NCBI RefSeq assembly: GCF_018449545.1
Contig: NZ_JAAVUR010000012.1
Location: 62,001 to 126,000 of the forward strand
Reading direction: 5' to 3'
Length of the DNA stretch: 64,000 nucleotides
Source of the DNA: Granulicella sp. dw_53
GTDB taxonomy: Bacteria; Acidobacteriota; Terriglobia; Terriglobales; Acidobacteriaceae
Under the pieces are notes generated by a model, which had not been told where the DNA came from, made no database searches, and worked only from the letters and a program-made list of their open reading frames with translations. Positions 17,741-26,493 of this stretch are shown here, piece after piece. The first letter of the stretch is position 1; each line of letters begins with the position of its first letter. The translations under genes were made by a program, and so were the position numbers.

Positions 17741-18130
17741 TTAGTTACTTAGGCCCAGCAGAATCACGTATAGCAGAACAACGCTAATAAGGGAGGTGGC
17801 AATTCCGATCCATCGCAGTTTGCCGCTGGCGAATGCCAGCATTCCAATGGCAATCACTCCTGAGACGAGACCGAGCGGCATGCAGAAGGCAGCTACCAAT
17901 GGCAGCCATTCGCCTTTGAGGCCCCAGGGGAGTTCCAGCGCGATGAAGAACAGCGGGGAAGGGATGGAGGCGATCAGCGCCAGGATGAGTCCCGCGAGGG
18001 CGACCCGGTAGCGCCGTCCTTCCACGAGGAGGTAGGTCTTTCGCTTCTCCAGGAAGAACACGTTCGCGACGAGCGGAAATATTGCAAGAAAGATTCCGAG
18101 CGTTAGATAGAGTCGATCATGCCATGACAT
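17741..18130 (-). CDS. small four-helix membrane protein, unknown
   Basis: 129 residues, mostly hydrophobic, with four predicted TM helices (about 7-26, 42-64, 75-100, 105-127). No family is recognised. It starts immediately upstream, in the chromosome sense, of the end of the glycosyltransferase gene (18132): on the minus strand its ATG follows that stop by a single base, so the two are probably co-transcribed and it may be a membrane accessory of that enzyme. That link is inference from spacing only. Confidence 0.55.
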   Translation of the reverse strand: MSWHDRLYLTLGIFLAIFPLVANVFFLEKRKTYLLVEGRRYRVALAGLILALIASIPSPLFFIALELPWGLKGEWLPLVAAFCMPLGLVSGVIAIGMLAFASGKLRWIGIATSLISVVLLYVILLGLSN

Positions 18131-18131
18131 C

Positions 18132-19814
<1,683 letters not shown>

Positions 19815-19896
19815 ATCCAGAATCCATACGATTCTACGCGATAGAGTTGCGCTGCCCGGGGTTTCACAATTTGCAGCATAATTATCGATGCAATGG

Positions 19897-20955
19897 CTAG
19901 TTGAGGAACATCGTCCGGTAGAGGGTATCCCTTTGCACCGGCTTGAAGCCGGCGTCCCGGATGATCCGCCGCAGTTCTTCCTCGGTGGTGGCGTTCGAGG
20001 TTCCCGCGGCCTTCACCACGTTCTCCTCGAGCATTACGCTGCCTACGTCGTTTCCCCCAAAGCGCAGGCCCATTTGAAGGACTTTGAGACCCTGGGTCAC
20101 CCAGCTCGATTGCACGTTTTCGATGTTGTCGAGGTACATGCGGCTGATGGCCAGGGTCTTCAGGTACTCCACGGAGGTGGCTTCTTCCAAGCCCTGGCCG
20201 CCAAGGGCGTTGTTTTGGGGCTGGAAGCTCCAGGGGATGAATGCGGTGAAGCCGCCGGTCTCTTCCTGGAGCCGCCGGACCACCTCGAAGTGGTTCACGC
20301 GGTTTTCCATGTTCTCGCCTACGCCGAACATCATCGTGGCGGTGGTGCGCATTCCGAGCGAATGCGCGGTGCGATGGACGTTGACCCAGTCCTCGGTGCG
20401 GCACTTCAGGCGTGCGATCTTGATGTGTACGTCGTCGTCCAGAATCTCCGCGCCGCCTCCGGGGATGGAGTCCAGACCGGCATCGCGCAGGCGCATGATC
20501 GTCTCGAGCACAGAAAGCTGGGAGTATTCGGCGATTGCGAGGATCTCGCTGGCGCTGAGGCAGTGGAGCCAGATGGAAGGGAAGCGCTGCTTAATGCCGG
20601 TGAAGAGCTGCTCGAACCACTCGATCTTCAGGTGGGGATGGATTCCGCCCTGCATCAGGATGCCGGTGCCGCCCATCTCCACGGTCTCGCGGATCTTGTC
20701 GTAGAGGGTGTCGAACTCGAGGATGTAATCTTCAGCGGCCAGCTTGCCCGTCATTTTTCCGGTTAAGGGATGATCGAACGCGCAGAAGGTGCAGTGTTCG
20801 GTACAGAAGTGCGTGTAGTCGATGTTGCGGTCGATGATGTAGCTGACCACGCCCTCGGGGTGCAGACGCCGCCGTACTGCGTCGGCCTCCATCCCGATCC
20901 CGATCAGATCGTCGCTCGCAAAGCAGTCCAGCGCCTGTTCCCGGCTGATTCCCAT
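19897..20955 (-). CDS. mqnC: cyclic dehypoxanthinyl futalosine synthase (radical SAM)
   Basis: 352 residues. The CX3CX2C cluster motif of radical SAM enzymes is at C51, C55, C58 (FCTEHCTFCAF). Further MqnC-type segments are MGGTGILMQGGIHPHLKIEW, LDSIPGGGAEILDDDV, TEDWVNVHRTAHSLGMRTTATMMFG and FIPWSFQPQNNALGG. It catalyses the radical cyclisation in the futalosine route to menaquinone, so this organism makes menaquinone by that route. None of mqnA, B, D or E is adjacent. The ATG is 6 bases after a TAGAAT hexamer, suggesting leaderless transcription. Confidence 0.93.
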   Translation of the reverse strand: MGISREQALDCFASDDLIGIGMEADAVRRRLHPEGVVSYIIDRNIDYTHFCTEHCTFCAFDHPLTGKMTGKLAAEDYILEFDTLYDKIRETVEMGGTGILMQGGIHPHLKIEWFEQLFTGIKQRFPSIWLHCLSASEILAIAEYSQLSVLETIMRLRDAGLDSIPGGGAEILDDDVHIKIARLKCRTEDWVNVHRTAHSLGMRTTATMMFGVGENMENRVNHFEVVRRLQEETGGFTAFIPWSFQPQNNALGGQGLEEATSVEYLKTLAISRMYLDNIENVQSSWVTQGLKVLQMGLRFGGNDVGSVMLEENVVKAAGTSNATTEEELRRIIRDAGFKPVQRDTLYRTMFLN

Positions 20956-20961
20956 CTCATA

Positions 20962-20967
20962 ATTCTA
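20962..20967 (-). promoter_or_regulatory. -10 element with leaderless spacing before mqnC
   Basis: TAGAAT on the minus strand, 6 bases from the ATG at 20955, with no Shine-Dalgarno in between. Confidence 0.4.
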
Positions 20968-21055
20968 CGCTGAAGGCCGTTCCGCCGGCCTCACAACGGC
21001 GATGCCTCTGGTGCAAAACAGACGAAAGACATGCGTTACATCGTATAGACCGAAC

Positions 21056-21084
21056 TTGCCGAAAACCTGACTTGCGGGGAACTG
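21056..21084 (+). repeat. direct repeat copy 1 (upstream of tRNA-like gene)
   Basis: 29 bases beginning TTGCCGAAAAC and ending GGGGAACTG. It matches 25 of 29 bases of the copy at 21204-21232 on the other side of the tRNA-like gene, at a distance of 148 bases. The -35-like TTGCGG lies inside this copy. Confidence 0.6.
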
Positions 21085-21099
21085 CTAACGGAATATACT
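21072..21099 (+). promoter_or_regulatory. sigma-70-type promoter of the tRNA-like gene
   Basis: TTGCGG (21072-21077), 16-base spacer, TATACT (21094-21099). The expected transcription start falls right at the 5' end of the tRNA-like sequence. Confidence 0.5.
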
Positions 21100-21105
21100 C
21101 GAACG

Positions 21106-21187
21106 GCCTGCGTGGTGAAATGGCAGACACAGCGGTTCCCGCCGCCGACTATTCTCGGTCATGCGGGTTCAAATCCCGCCGCAGGCA
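21106..21187 (+). tRNA. tRNA-Leu-like gene with truncated anticodon arm
   Basis: The acceptor stem GCCTGCG/CGCAGGC is perfect, the D arm is GTG...CAC with GG in the loop, a long variable arm (CCGA...TCGG) is present, the T arm GCGGG-TTCAAAT-CCCGC is perfect, and the discriminator is A73. Together these are class II tRNA-Leu features. The anticodon arm, however, is only GCGG-TTC-CCGC, or GCGG-TTCCCG-CCGC if read the other way. A normal tRNA-Leu(UAA) would have about six more bases here with a seven-base loop. No leucine anticodon can be read. CCA is not encoded. Either a non-decoding tRNA, a pseudogene or a local sequence error. Confidence 0.7.
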
Positions 21188-21203
21188 ATCCAAGCTAAAG
21201 ATG

Positions 21204-21232
21204 TTGCCGAAAACGTGACTTTTGGGGAAGTG
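21204..21232 (+). repeat. direct repeat copy 2 (downstream of tRNA-like gene)
   Basis: Counterpart of the 21056-21084 repeat (25 of 29 bases identical), lying between the tRNA-like gene and lepB. It may be a relic of a tandem duplication of the promoter/tRNA unit. Confidence 0.6.
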
Positions 21233-21321
21233 GATCGAAAGTCAATCTTTTGGGTACAACAATAGAACCGCAAACCCATTCAGCGATACACTTGGCTTAC
21301 CAGCAGCCGCCGGAGAAATGG

Positions 21322-22143
21322 ATGAACAGCACGCAAGTGGAACTCGAAGCTGCTACCGGAACTGCGCAACCTGAAGAGCAGCACGAGACCGCCCTTGAAT
21401 CCCTCGCCTCCATCTGCACTGTCCTCGCCATCGGCCTCTTTGTCATGACCTTCGTCTTTCAGAACTTCGAGATCCCCTCCGGCTCGATGGTCAAGACCCT
21501 GCTAATCGGCGACCACGTTCTCGTCGATCGCATCGCACTGGCCCCGCCCAGCAAATGGGCACCCTTCACCTTCTATCGCGACGTGCATCACGGCGACATC
21601 ATCGTCTTCCTCAAGCCTAATCCCGAAACCCCCAACCTCTTCCTCGTCAAACGCGCCATCGGCCTCCCCGGCGATCACCTTCACCTTCGCAACGGAGTTG
21701 TCTACCTTAACGGAGTGGCACAAAACGAGCCGTACGCCGGAATGCCTGTATACGATGACAACCCCCAGCACGCCTTCCAGCATTCCCGCGACGACTTTCC
21801 CGCCGACATCGCAGGCATCGCTGAAGTAGCCACCGCAAACCACGCCGCACAATGGGCCGTCGACCTCCCGAACCACATTATCGACGGCGATATCGTCGTA
21901 CCCCCCGGCATGGTCTGGGCCATGGGCGACAACCGCACCGAGTCCGCCGACTCCCGCTACTGGGGCTTCGTTCCACGCGAGAACATCGTTGGCCGCCCCA
22001 TGTTCGTCTACTGGTCTTTCGAGACCCCAGCCGACCAGATGAACAAGCAAAGTATAGGCGAGCGCATCGGCTTCGTGGGTCACATCCTCATCCACATCTT
22101 CGACGAGACCCGTTGGAATCGAACGCTGCATGTGATCAAGTGA
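21322..22143 (+). CDS. lepB: signal peptidase I
   Basis: 273 residues from the ATG at 21322, preceded by GGAGA about 7 bases upstream; an in-frame TTG at 21250 is less likely. One N-terminal TM helix at about 31-47, then S26 peptidase motifs: nucleophile S55 in PSGSMVKTLL, general base K110 in FLVKRAIGLPGDH, and the C-terminal box MGDNRTESADSRYWGFVP. It cleaves signal peptides of exported proteins at the periplasmic face. A segment of about 60 residues between the Lys box and the GDN box is longer than in minimal enzymes, as in many Gram-negative LepB proteins. Monocistronic. Confidence 0.93.
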   Translation: MNSTQVELEAATGTAQPEEQHETALESLASICTVLAIGLFVMTFVFQNFEIPSGSMVKTLLIGDHVLVDRIALAPPSKWAPFTFYRDVHHGDIIVFLKPNPETPNLFLVKRAIGLPGDHLHLRNGVVYLNGVAQNEPYAGMPVYDDNPQHAFQHSRDDFPADIAGIAEVATANHAAQWAVDLPNHIIDGDIVVPPGMVWAMGDNRTESADSRYWGFVPRENIVGRPMFVYWSFETPADQMNKQSIGERIGFVGHILIHIFDETRWNRTLHVIK

Positions 22144-22369
22144 TTTGTAGCACCCAAATTCCAATCGAACGTCTTCTCATTCAGCATCCTGATGGCGGCC
22201 TTCTCTAGTTCCCGCAAAACGGGGATTTCGGCAACCTTCGCATTCTGATGCCGCTCCCAGGGCCTCGACGGTGGGTTAGTTGTTTAGGAGCAACGGCAAA
22301 GACCAGCCACATCCACAAGGGACTGTAACGGAGTTCCTGGTACACTCACCTCTTCATGAAGCGGAAATG

Positions 22370-22762
22370 CTAGTGCGGCCGTGCCAGCAGATAGATCACG
22401 ACTCCCAGCATCACGATCAGGAGAGATACTCCGGTTTTTATCCAGATGCCGATGGAGGCTACCTGACGTTCCAGGGCCTGAACCCGGTCTTCCTGCCCGC
22501 TCGCTGCCTTCCGTGCCTGCTCCGCCGATTCGCCGACGACCGCCAGTTGCGCGCTGAGCTCCTGCAACTGCCGGTAGAGGCCTACGTGGGCCTTGGTGAC
22601 TTGTCCGAGATCGCCGCGGACTCCCTCGGCCATGGCCGCCAGGGCTGCCTCATTGGCTCTTTCGGTTGCGGCCTTCGAGGAGAAGTATTTGTCCGCCATC
22701 GGCACGAGCCGTGTGATATGCGGAAGCAATTCAAACAACTGCGCTAATAGTTTTGGCCACAT
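22370..22762 (-). CDS. coiled-coil protein with C-terminal membrane anchor
   Basis: 130 residues. A short hydrophobic start (MWPKLLAQLFELLPHITRL) is followed by a long charged helix rich in A/E/Q/R (about 25-100), probably coiled coil, then one TM helix (about 106-127, GIWIKTGVSLLIVMLGVVIYLL) and the end RPH. No family recognised. It has the form of a tail-anchored protein with a cytoplasmic coiled coil. Followed on the same strand by the VKOR gene end at 22774; spacing of 11 bases suggests co-transcription behind VKOR, although it also has its own putative -10 element. Confidence 0.6.
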   Translation of the reverse strand: MWPKLLAQLFELLPHITRLVPMADKYFSSKAATERANEAALAAMAEGVRGDLGQVTKAHVGLYRQLQELSAQLAVVGESAEQARKAASGQEDRVQALERQVASIGIWIKTGVSLLIVMLGVVIYLLARPH

Positions 22763-22770
22763 AGGGAACT

Positions 22771-22776
22771 AGTCTA
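22771..22776 (-). promoter_or_regulatory. -10 element with leaderless spacing
   Basis: TAGACT on the minus strand, 8 bases upstream of the ATG at 22762; the intervening bases hold no Shine-Dalgarno. Confidence 0.3.
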
Positions 22777-23229
22777 GACGACCGCCGCCCGACGCTGCCG
22801 CCAGCGCACGAGGAGTGTCGCTGCTGTCACGAGCAGGATCGCCGTTACGATGGCCTGCGACCAGAGGCAGTAGATGCACCACTTCTCCAGCACATAGGCT
22901 TCGAGGTAGGTGAGCAGGGCGGCGCAGAAGAATCCGATCTGGGCGAGTTCGAGCACGATCCAGAGCCGTCCCCAGAGGGCGAAGCCGGCCATCAGCGCGT
23001 AGCCGAGGATGCCGATCAGGGCTACGGGAATGTGTTTGCCGGCCTTGGGGTCTTCGTCGAAGGTTCGGGGAGGGAAGACCGCGAAGCGGCTATGGTTGAC
23101 CGCACCACAGTCGAAGTTTTCGGTTACGGCGCAGGGGGGAGCCTGACTTGGATCCTGGTAGTGCACCCGCAGCGCCAATCCGCTCACCACCATTCCTGCA
23201 AAGGCCAGTAACGCGATCAAATACTTCAT
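22774..23229 (-). CDS. vitamin K epoxide reductase (VKOR) family protein
   Basis: 151 residues, four predicted TM helices. The family's two cysteine pairs are present: loop cysteines C33 and C41 (CAVTENFDC, followed by the conserved Asn/Ser region VNHS) and the active-site CIYC at C118-C121 in the last helices. Bacterial VKOR re-oxidises DsbA-like thiol oxidases and passes electrons to quinone, here presumably menaquinone. No DsbA-like domain is fused. Probable role: disulfide formation in the periplasm. Start ATG lies 6 bases after a TAGAAT hexamer. Confidence 0.9.
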   Translation of the reverse strand: MKYLIALLAFAGMVVSGLALRVHYQDPSQAPPCAVTENFDCGAVNHSRFAVFPPRTFDEDPKAGKHIPVALIGILGYALMAGFALWGRLWIVLELAQIGFFCAALLTYLEAYVLEKWCIYCLWSQAIVTAILLVTAATLLVRWRQRRAAVV

Positions 23230-23235
23230 ATCAGA

Positions 23236-23241
23236 ATTCTA
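23236..23241 (-). promoter_or_regulatory. -10 element with leaderless spacing before VKOR gene
   Basis: TAGAAT on the minus strand, 6 bases upstream of the ATG at 23229. Confidence 0.4.
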
Positions 23242-23260
23242 CCCGTGCAGACGCGAGAGG

Positions 23261-24106
23261 CTATAGCCATTGAGCGAGTCGCCTCTGCATTACCGCGATC
23301 GCTTCCGCGCTCTCGTCCACCATGCAGAAGCAGCGTCCGTTTTTGGCTGCGGCCTCGGCGGTGGTTCCGCTTCCGGCGAAGAAGTCCAGCACACGGTCTC
23401 CGGGGTTGGAGTGCACGCGCACGATCCGCTCCAGGATTCCCAGAGGCTTCTGGGTGGCGTAGCCGGTCTTCTCCTTGCCTGTCGGGGAGACGATGGTGTG
23501 CCACCAGACGTCCGTCGGGGTTTTGCCCCTCTCCGCCTTTACGGCTCCCACCAGGCCGGGAGCCATATAGGGAATTCGGTCGGTGGCTTCGAGGTTGAAG
23601 GTGTAGCGTTCAGCGTCCTTGCTGTACCAGAGGATGTTGTCGTGCTTGGCGGGCCATCGTTTGGTGGCTCGTGCGCCGTAGTCATAGGCCCAGATGATTT
23701 CGTTCTGAAAGCAGGCGCGCCCGAAGATCTCGTCGAGCATTACCTTGCAGTAGTGCACCTCGCGGTAGTCGATGTGGAAGAAGAGGCTGCCGTGTGGGGT
23801 CAGGATCCGATGTGCCTCTTCCAGCCTCGGGCGCAGAAAGCCCAGGAAGTCGTCGAAGCGGTCTCCGTAGCCTTCCATGGCGGTGCCTGTCTCGGCGACG
23901 GCTACCAGCTCCGTGCGGTAGCGTCTGCCGCCGAAGCCTACACGGTCGCCGGCGTCATCCTGAATGGTCTTCATCTGCGGACGCGTTTGTCTTCGCCCGG
24001 TATTGAAGGGCGGGTCGACGTAGATCAGATCGACCGATCCCGTCTCCATTTCGCGTAGAACCTGCAGGTTGTCTCCGTGCACGATTCGGTTTGTACTCAG
24101 TTCCAT
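23261..24106 (-). CDS. orphan DNA methyltransferase, beta class (N4-cytosine/N6-adenine)
   Basis: 281 residues. Catalytic motif IV DPPFNTG (D31-G37) comes before the AdoMet motif I DFFAGSGTT (about 241-249), the order that defines the beta class. Supporting motifs: GSLFFHIDYREVHY and TGYATQKPLGILERIV. The DPPF form is common in both adenine- and cytosine-N4 enzymes, so the modified base cannot be stated. The ATG is preceded by GAGGAG. No restriction endonuclease gene is adjacent, so it is most likely a solitary regulatory or cell-cycle-type methylase. Confidence 0.9.
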   Translation of the reverse strand: MELSTNRIVHGDNLQVLREMETGSVDLIYVDPPFNTGRRQTRPQMKTIQDDAGDRVGFGGRRYRTELVAVAETGTAMEGYGDRFDDFLGFLRPRLEEAHRILTPHGSLFFHIDYREVHYCKVMLDEIFGRACFQNEIIWAYDYGARATKRWPAKHDNILWYSKDAERYTFNLEATDRIPYMAPGLVGAVKAERGKTPTDVWWHTIVSPTGKEKTGYATQKPLGILERIVRVHSNPGDRVLDFFAGSGTTAEAAAKNGRCFCMVDESAEAIAVMQRRLAQWL

Positions 24107-24225
24107 TTTTGCTCCTCGACCCCTCTCAACATTAACCCAGCCTTTGTCTCAGGCGCGGGAACGTGTATTGTTTTCTGCGAGCCTTATCTCTGTTGACCTT
24201 GTCTGTTAGCCATCCCATTTACGCC

Positions 24226-25056
24226 ATGCTCTCGCACCCCGGCCGCGTCCGCCACGGCAACGAGGACGCTTGTGCCGCCTCGCCGGAGAGCGGCGCATTC
24301 GTCGTCTGCGACGGTATGGGCGGAGCCGCGGCGGGAGAGGTGGCCAGTCAACTCGCGGTCGAGACGTTCATCGCTGCGGTCTCTTCCGCGGAGCCTGTGT
24401 CTGTCTCTGCCAAGTCGTCGCAGGCACGGTTGAACGCTGCCGTGCAGGCGGCCAATCACGCTGTCTTCCAAAAATCCCGGCAGGATCCGAAGCTGGCCGG
24501 TATGGGGACTACTCTGGTGGCTTTGCTGCATGTCCCGGCGGCGACTGCTGCCACTTCTGCTGTCGATCCGGAGTCTGCTGGCATTACCATTCGCCCGACT
24601 CCTCCCACTCTGTGGCTTGCGAACGTCGGGGATAGTCGCTGCTATCTCTACCGTAACCGGGAGCTGGCGCAACTCACTGAGGATCACTCTCTGGTGGAGG
24701 AGCAGGTGCGGGCGGGTCAGATTACGGCGGATGAGGCTGCCCGCTCTCCGATGCGTAACCTGATTACGCGGGCGGTCGGGTCGCAGTCCTCCGCCGATGC
24801 CGATATTCGGGGTCTGCGTGTTCGTCCCGGCGATCTGTACCTGCTGGCCTCGGATGGGCTTAATCGGGAGCTTACCGATGCTGAGATTGCTACGATTCTC
24901 GCCGATGTCCCCTCGCCGGCGACGGAGCCTGATCTTGCTGCCGCCTGCGGCACTCTGATTGCGGCTGCCAACCAGCACGGCGGACGGGACAATATCACGG
25001 TGCTGCTTCTGGCCTTTCCTGCGGGGCCTGACCGCCGTAAGCTGCATTCGTCCTAA
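24226..25056 (+). CDS. PP2C-type Ser/Thr protein phosphatase
   Basis: 276 residues from the ATG at 24226; in-frame GTG at 24163 would add 21 hydrophobic residues and has no better ribosome-binding site, so the start is uncertain. PPM motifs: PGRVRHGNEDA, VVCDGMGGAAAGEVAS (metal-binding Asp), LAGMGTTLVALL, LWLANVGDSRCYLYR, QLTEDHSLVEEQV, YLLASDGLNRELTD and GGRDNITVLLL. Dephosphorylates Ser/Thr in cytoplasmic proteins and usually opposes a Hanks-type kinase; no kinase gene is adjacent. Separate strand and promoter from the methylase gene. Confidence 0.92.
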   Translation: MLSHPGRVRHGNEDACAASPESGAFVVCDGMGGAAAGEVASQLAVETFIAAVSSAEPVSVSAKSSQARLNAAVQAANHAVFQKSRQDPKLAGMGTTLVALLHVPAATAATSAVDPESAGITIRPTPPTLWLANVGDSRCYLYRNRELAQLTEDHSLVEEQVRAGQITADEAARSPMRNLITRAVGSQSSADADIRGLRVRPGDLYLLASDGLNRELTDAEIATILADVPSPATEPDLAAACGTLIAAANQHGGRDNITVLLLAFPAGPDRRKLHSS

Positions 25057-25066
25057 GCCGCTCTTT

Positions 25067-25075
25067 TGGTACACT
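25067..25075 (+). promoter_or_regulatory. extended -10 with leaderless spacing before the 3-hydroxyacyl-CoA dehydrogenase gene
   Basis: TGGTACACT (TG-extended -10) ends 8 bases before the ATG at 25084. The same hexamer TACACT occurs at the same distance before sppA. Confidence 0.4.
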
Positions 25076-25083
25076 CAGCCGTC

Positions 25084-25926
25084 ATGCAGACCATCGGTGT
25101 CATCGGAGCGGGGACGATGGGGAATGGCATCGCTCACGTCTGCGCTCGGGCCGGCTTCGATGTAATTCTGTGCGAGGTCTCTCAGCCGGCGCTGGAGCGT
25201 GGTCTTGCTGCCATCGCCGGTAATCTGGGCCGGGAGGTGGCTAAATCGAAGCTCACCTCTCAGGAGGCCGCTGACGCGCAGGCTCGCATTCTTCCGGCGA
25301 GCAGCCTTGAGGCGTTGGCGCCCTGCGAGTTTGTGATTGAGGCGGCGACTGAAAAGTTCGATGTCAAGGCGCAGATCTTCCGTACTCTCGACTCGTTTCT
25401 CGCTCCTGGGGCTGTTCTCGCGTCAAATACCAGCTCCATCTCGATCACGAAGCTTGCCGCGGCGACACGGCGTCCGATGCAGGTCATCGGCATGCACTTC
25501 TTCAATCCGGTTCCTGTGATGAAGCTGGTCGAGATCATACGAGGCCTCCAGACCTCTCAGGCTACCTTCGATGCCGTCAAGGCGCTCTCCGAGCAGCTTG
25601 GCAAGATTCCGGTGGAGGTCAACGATGCGGCGGGGTTTGTTTCTAATCGCGTCCTGATGCCGCTGATCAACGAGGCTTGCTACGCGGTGATGGAGGGGGT
25701 TGCGACTCCGGAGGCGATCGACACCATCTTTCGTGAGGGGATGGCGCATCCGATGGGGCCGCTTACTTTGGCGGATTTTATCGGGTTGGACGTCTGTGTC
25801 GATATCATGCGCGTGCTTGCCGAAGGCCTGGGAGGCGCGAAGTACAACCCTTGTCCACTTCTGGTACGGATGGTCGACGCTGGATGGCTTGGCCGAAAAT
25901 CGGGCCGCGGCTTTTACACCTACTAA
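25084..25926 (+). CDS. hbd: 3-hydroxybutyryl-CoA dehydrogenase
   Basis: 280 residues from the ATG at 25084. N-terminal NAD-binding Rossmann motif GVIGAGTMGNGIAH, catalytic-domain signatures LASNTSSISITKLAAATRRP, IGMHFFNPVPVMKLVEII (catalytic His) and VNDAAGFVSNRVLMPLINEAC, and the C-terminal dimer domain ending KSGRGFYTY. Interconverts acetoacetyl-CoA and 3-hydroxybutyryl-CoA (or longer chains). The MaoC-type hydratase gene follows 40 bases later, a sensible partner for the next step. Leaderless start suspected. Confidence 0.92.
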   Translation: MQTIGVIGAGTMGNGIAHVCARAGFDVILCEVSQPALERGLAAIAGNLGREVAKSKLTSQEAADAQARILPASSLEALAPCEFVIEAATEKFDVKAQIFRTLDSFLAPGAVLASNTSSISITKLAAATRRPMQVIGMHFFNPVPVMKLVEIIRGLQTSQATFDAVKALSEQLGKIPVEVNDAAGFVSNRVLMPLINEACYAVMEGVATPEAIDTIFREGMAHPMGPLTLADFIGLDVCVDIMRVLAEGLGGAKYNPCPLLVRMVDAGWLGRKSGRGFYTY

Positions 25927-25966
25927 CCTGCATCGGTACACTGGGTAGCAGTCTCAGGGAGAAATC

Positions 25967-26422
25967 ATGCCGCAAGAGCTTTACTTCGAAGACTTCTACG
26001 TAGGTCAGACCATGAACTCCATCGGCAGCGCGAAGGTGACCGCCGAGGAGATCAAGGAGTTTGGCCAGAAGTACGATCCCCAGCCCTTTCACCTCGACGA
26101 GGCCGCCGGCGAGAACTCCTTCTTCAAAGGCCTGGCCGCGTCCGGCTGGCTGACTGCCGCGATCGTCATGCGCCTTCGGGTGCAGTCGATTACCGTTGCG
26201 GGCGGCATGATCGGCGCCGGCGTTGAAGAGATGCGCTGGACTCTGCCGGTTCGGCCTGGTGACACGATCCGTACCGAGATCGAGGTTCTGGGCGTACGCC
26301 AGTCCAGCTCGCGTGCCGACTATGGAATCGTCCGGACTCGCACGCTGGCCTTCAATCAGCGCAATGAGGTGGTTCTGCGCAGCACGGTGAACTTTCTGGC
26401 TCCGGTCCGGCCGAAGGCGTAG
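25967..26422 (+). CDS. MaoC family dehydratase (hot-dog fold)
   Basis: 151 residues. The hydratase-2 signature is visible: FGQKYDPQPFHLDEAAGENSFFKGLAASGWLTAAIVMRL, with the Asp and His of the catalytic pair in D-PQPFH and the G-L-A-A-S-G turn, then RWTLPVRPGDTIRTEIEV. Such enzymes hydrate trans-enoyl-CoA to R-3-hydroxyacyl-CoA. GGGAG precedes the ATG by about 7 bases. Probably co-transcribed with the dehydrogenase upstream, although a TACACT-like element also lies between the two genes. Confidence 0.88.
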   Translation: MPQELYFEDFYVGQTMNSIGSAKVTAEEIKEFGQKYDPQPFHLDEAAGENSFFKGLAASGWLTAAIVMRLRVQSITVAGGMIGAGVEEMRWTLPVRPGDTIRTEIEVLGVRQSSSRADYGIVRTRTLAFNQRNEVVLRSTVNFLAPVRPKA

Positions 26423-26451
26423 ACAGTACCCATCCAAATTCCCACCTGCCG

Positions 26452-26484
26452 ATACGCCCCCATTCCCACAAGGACGGGGCGTAT
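26452..26484. terminator. 9-bp inverted repeat overlapping the next gene's -10 region
   Basis: ATACGCCCC (26452-26460) and GGGGCGTAT (26476-26484) pair perfectly over a 15-base loop. No T run follows on the plus strand. It could end transcription of the MaoC gene or act as an operator: its right arm overlaps TATGTT at 26482-26487. Confidence 0.4.
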
Positions 26485-26487
26485 GTT
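26482..26487 (+). promoter_or_regulatory. -10-like element with leaderless spacing
   Basis: TATGTT, 6 bases before the ATG at 26494, with no ribosome-binding site. Confidence 0.25.
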
Positions 26488-26493
26488 AACTAA

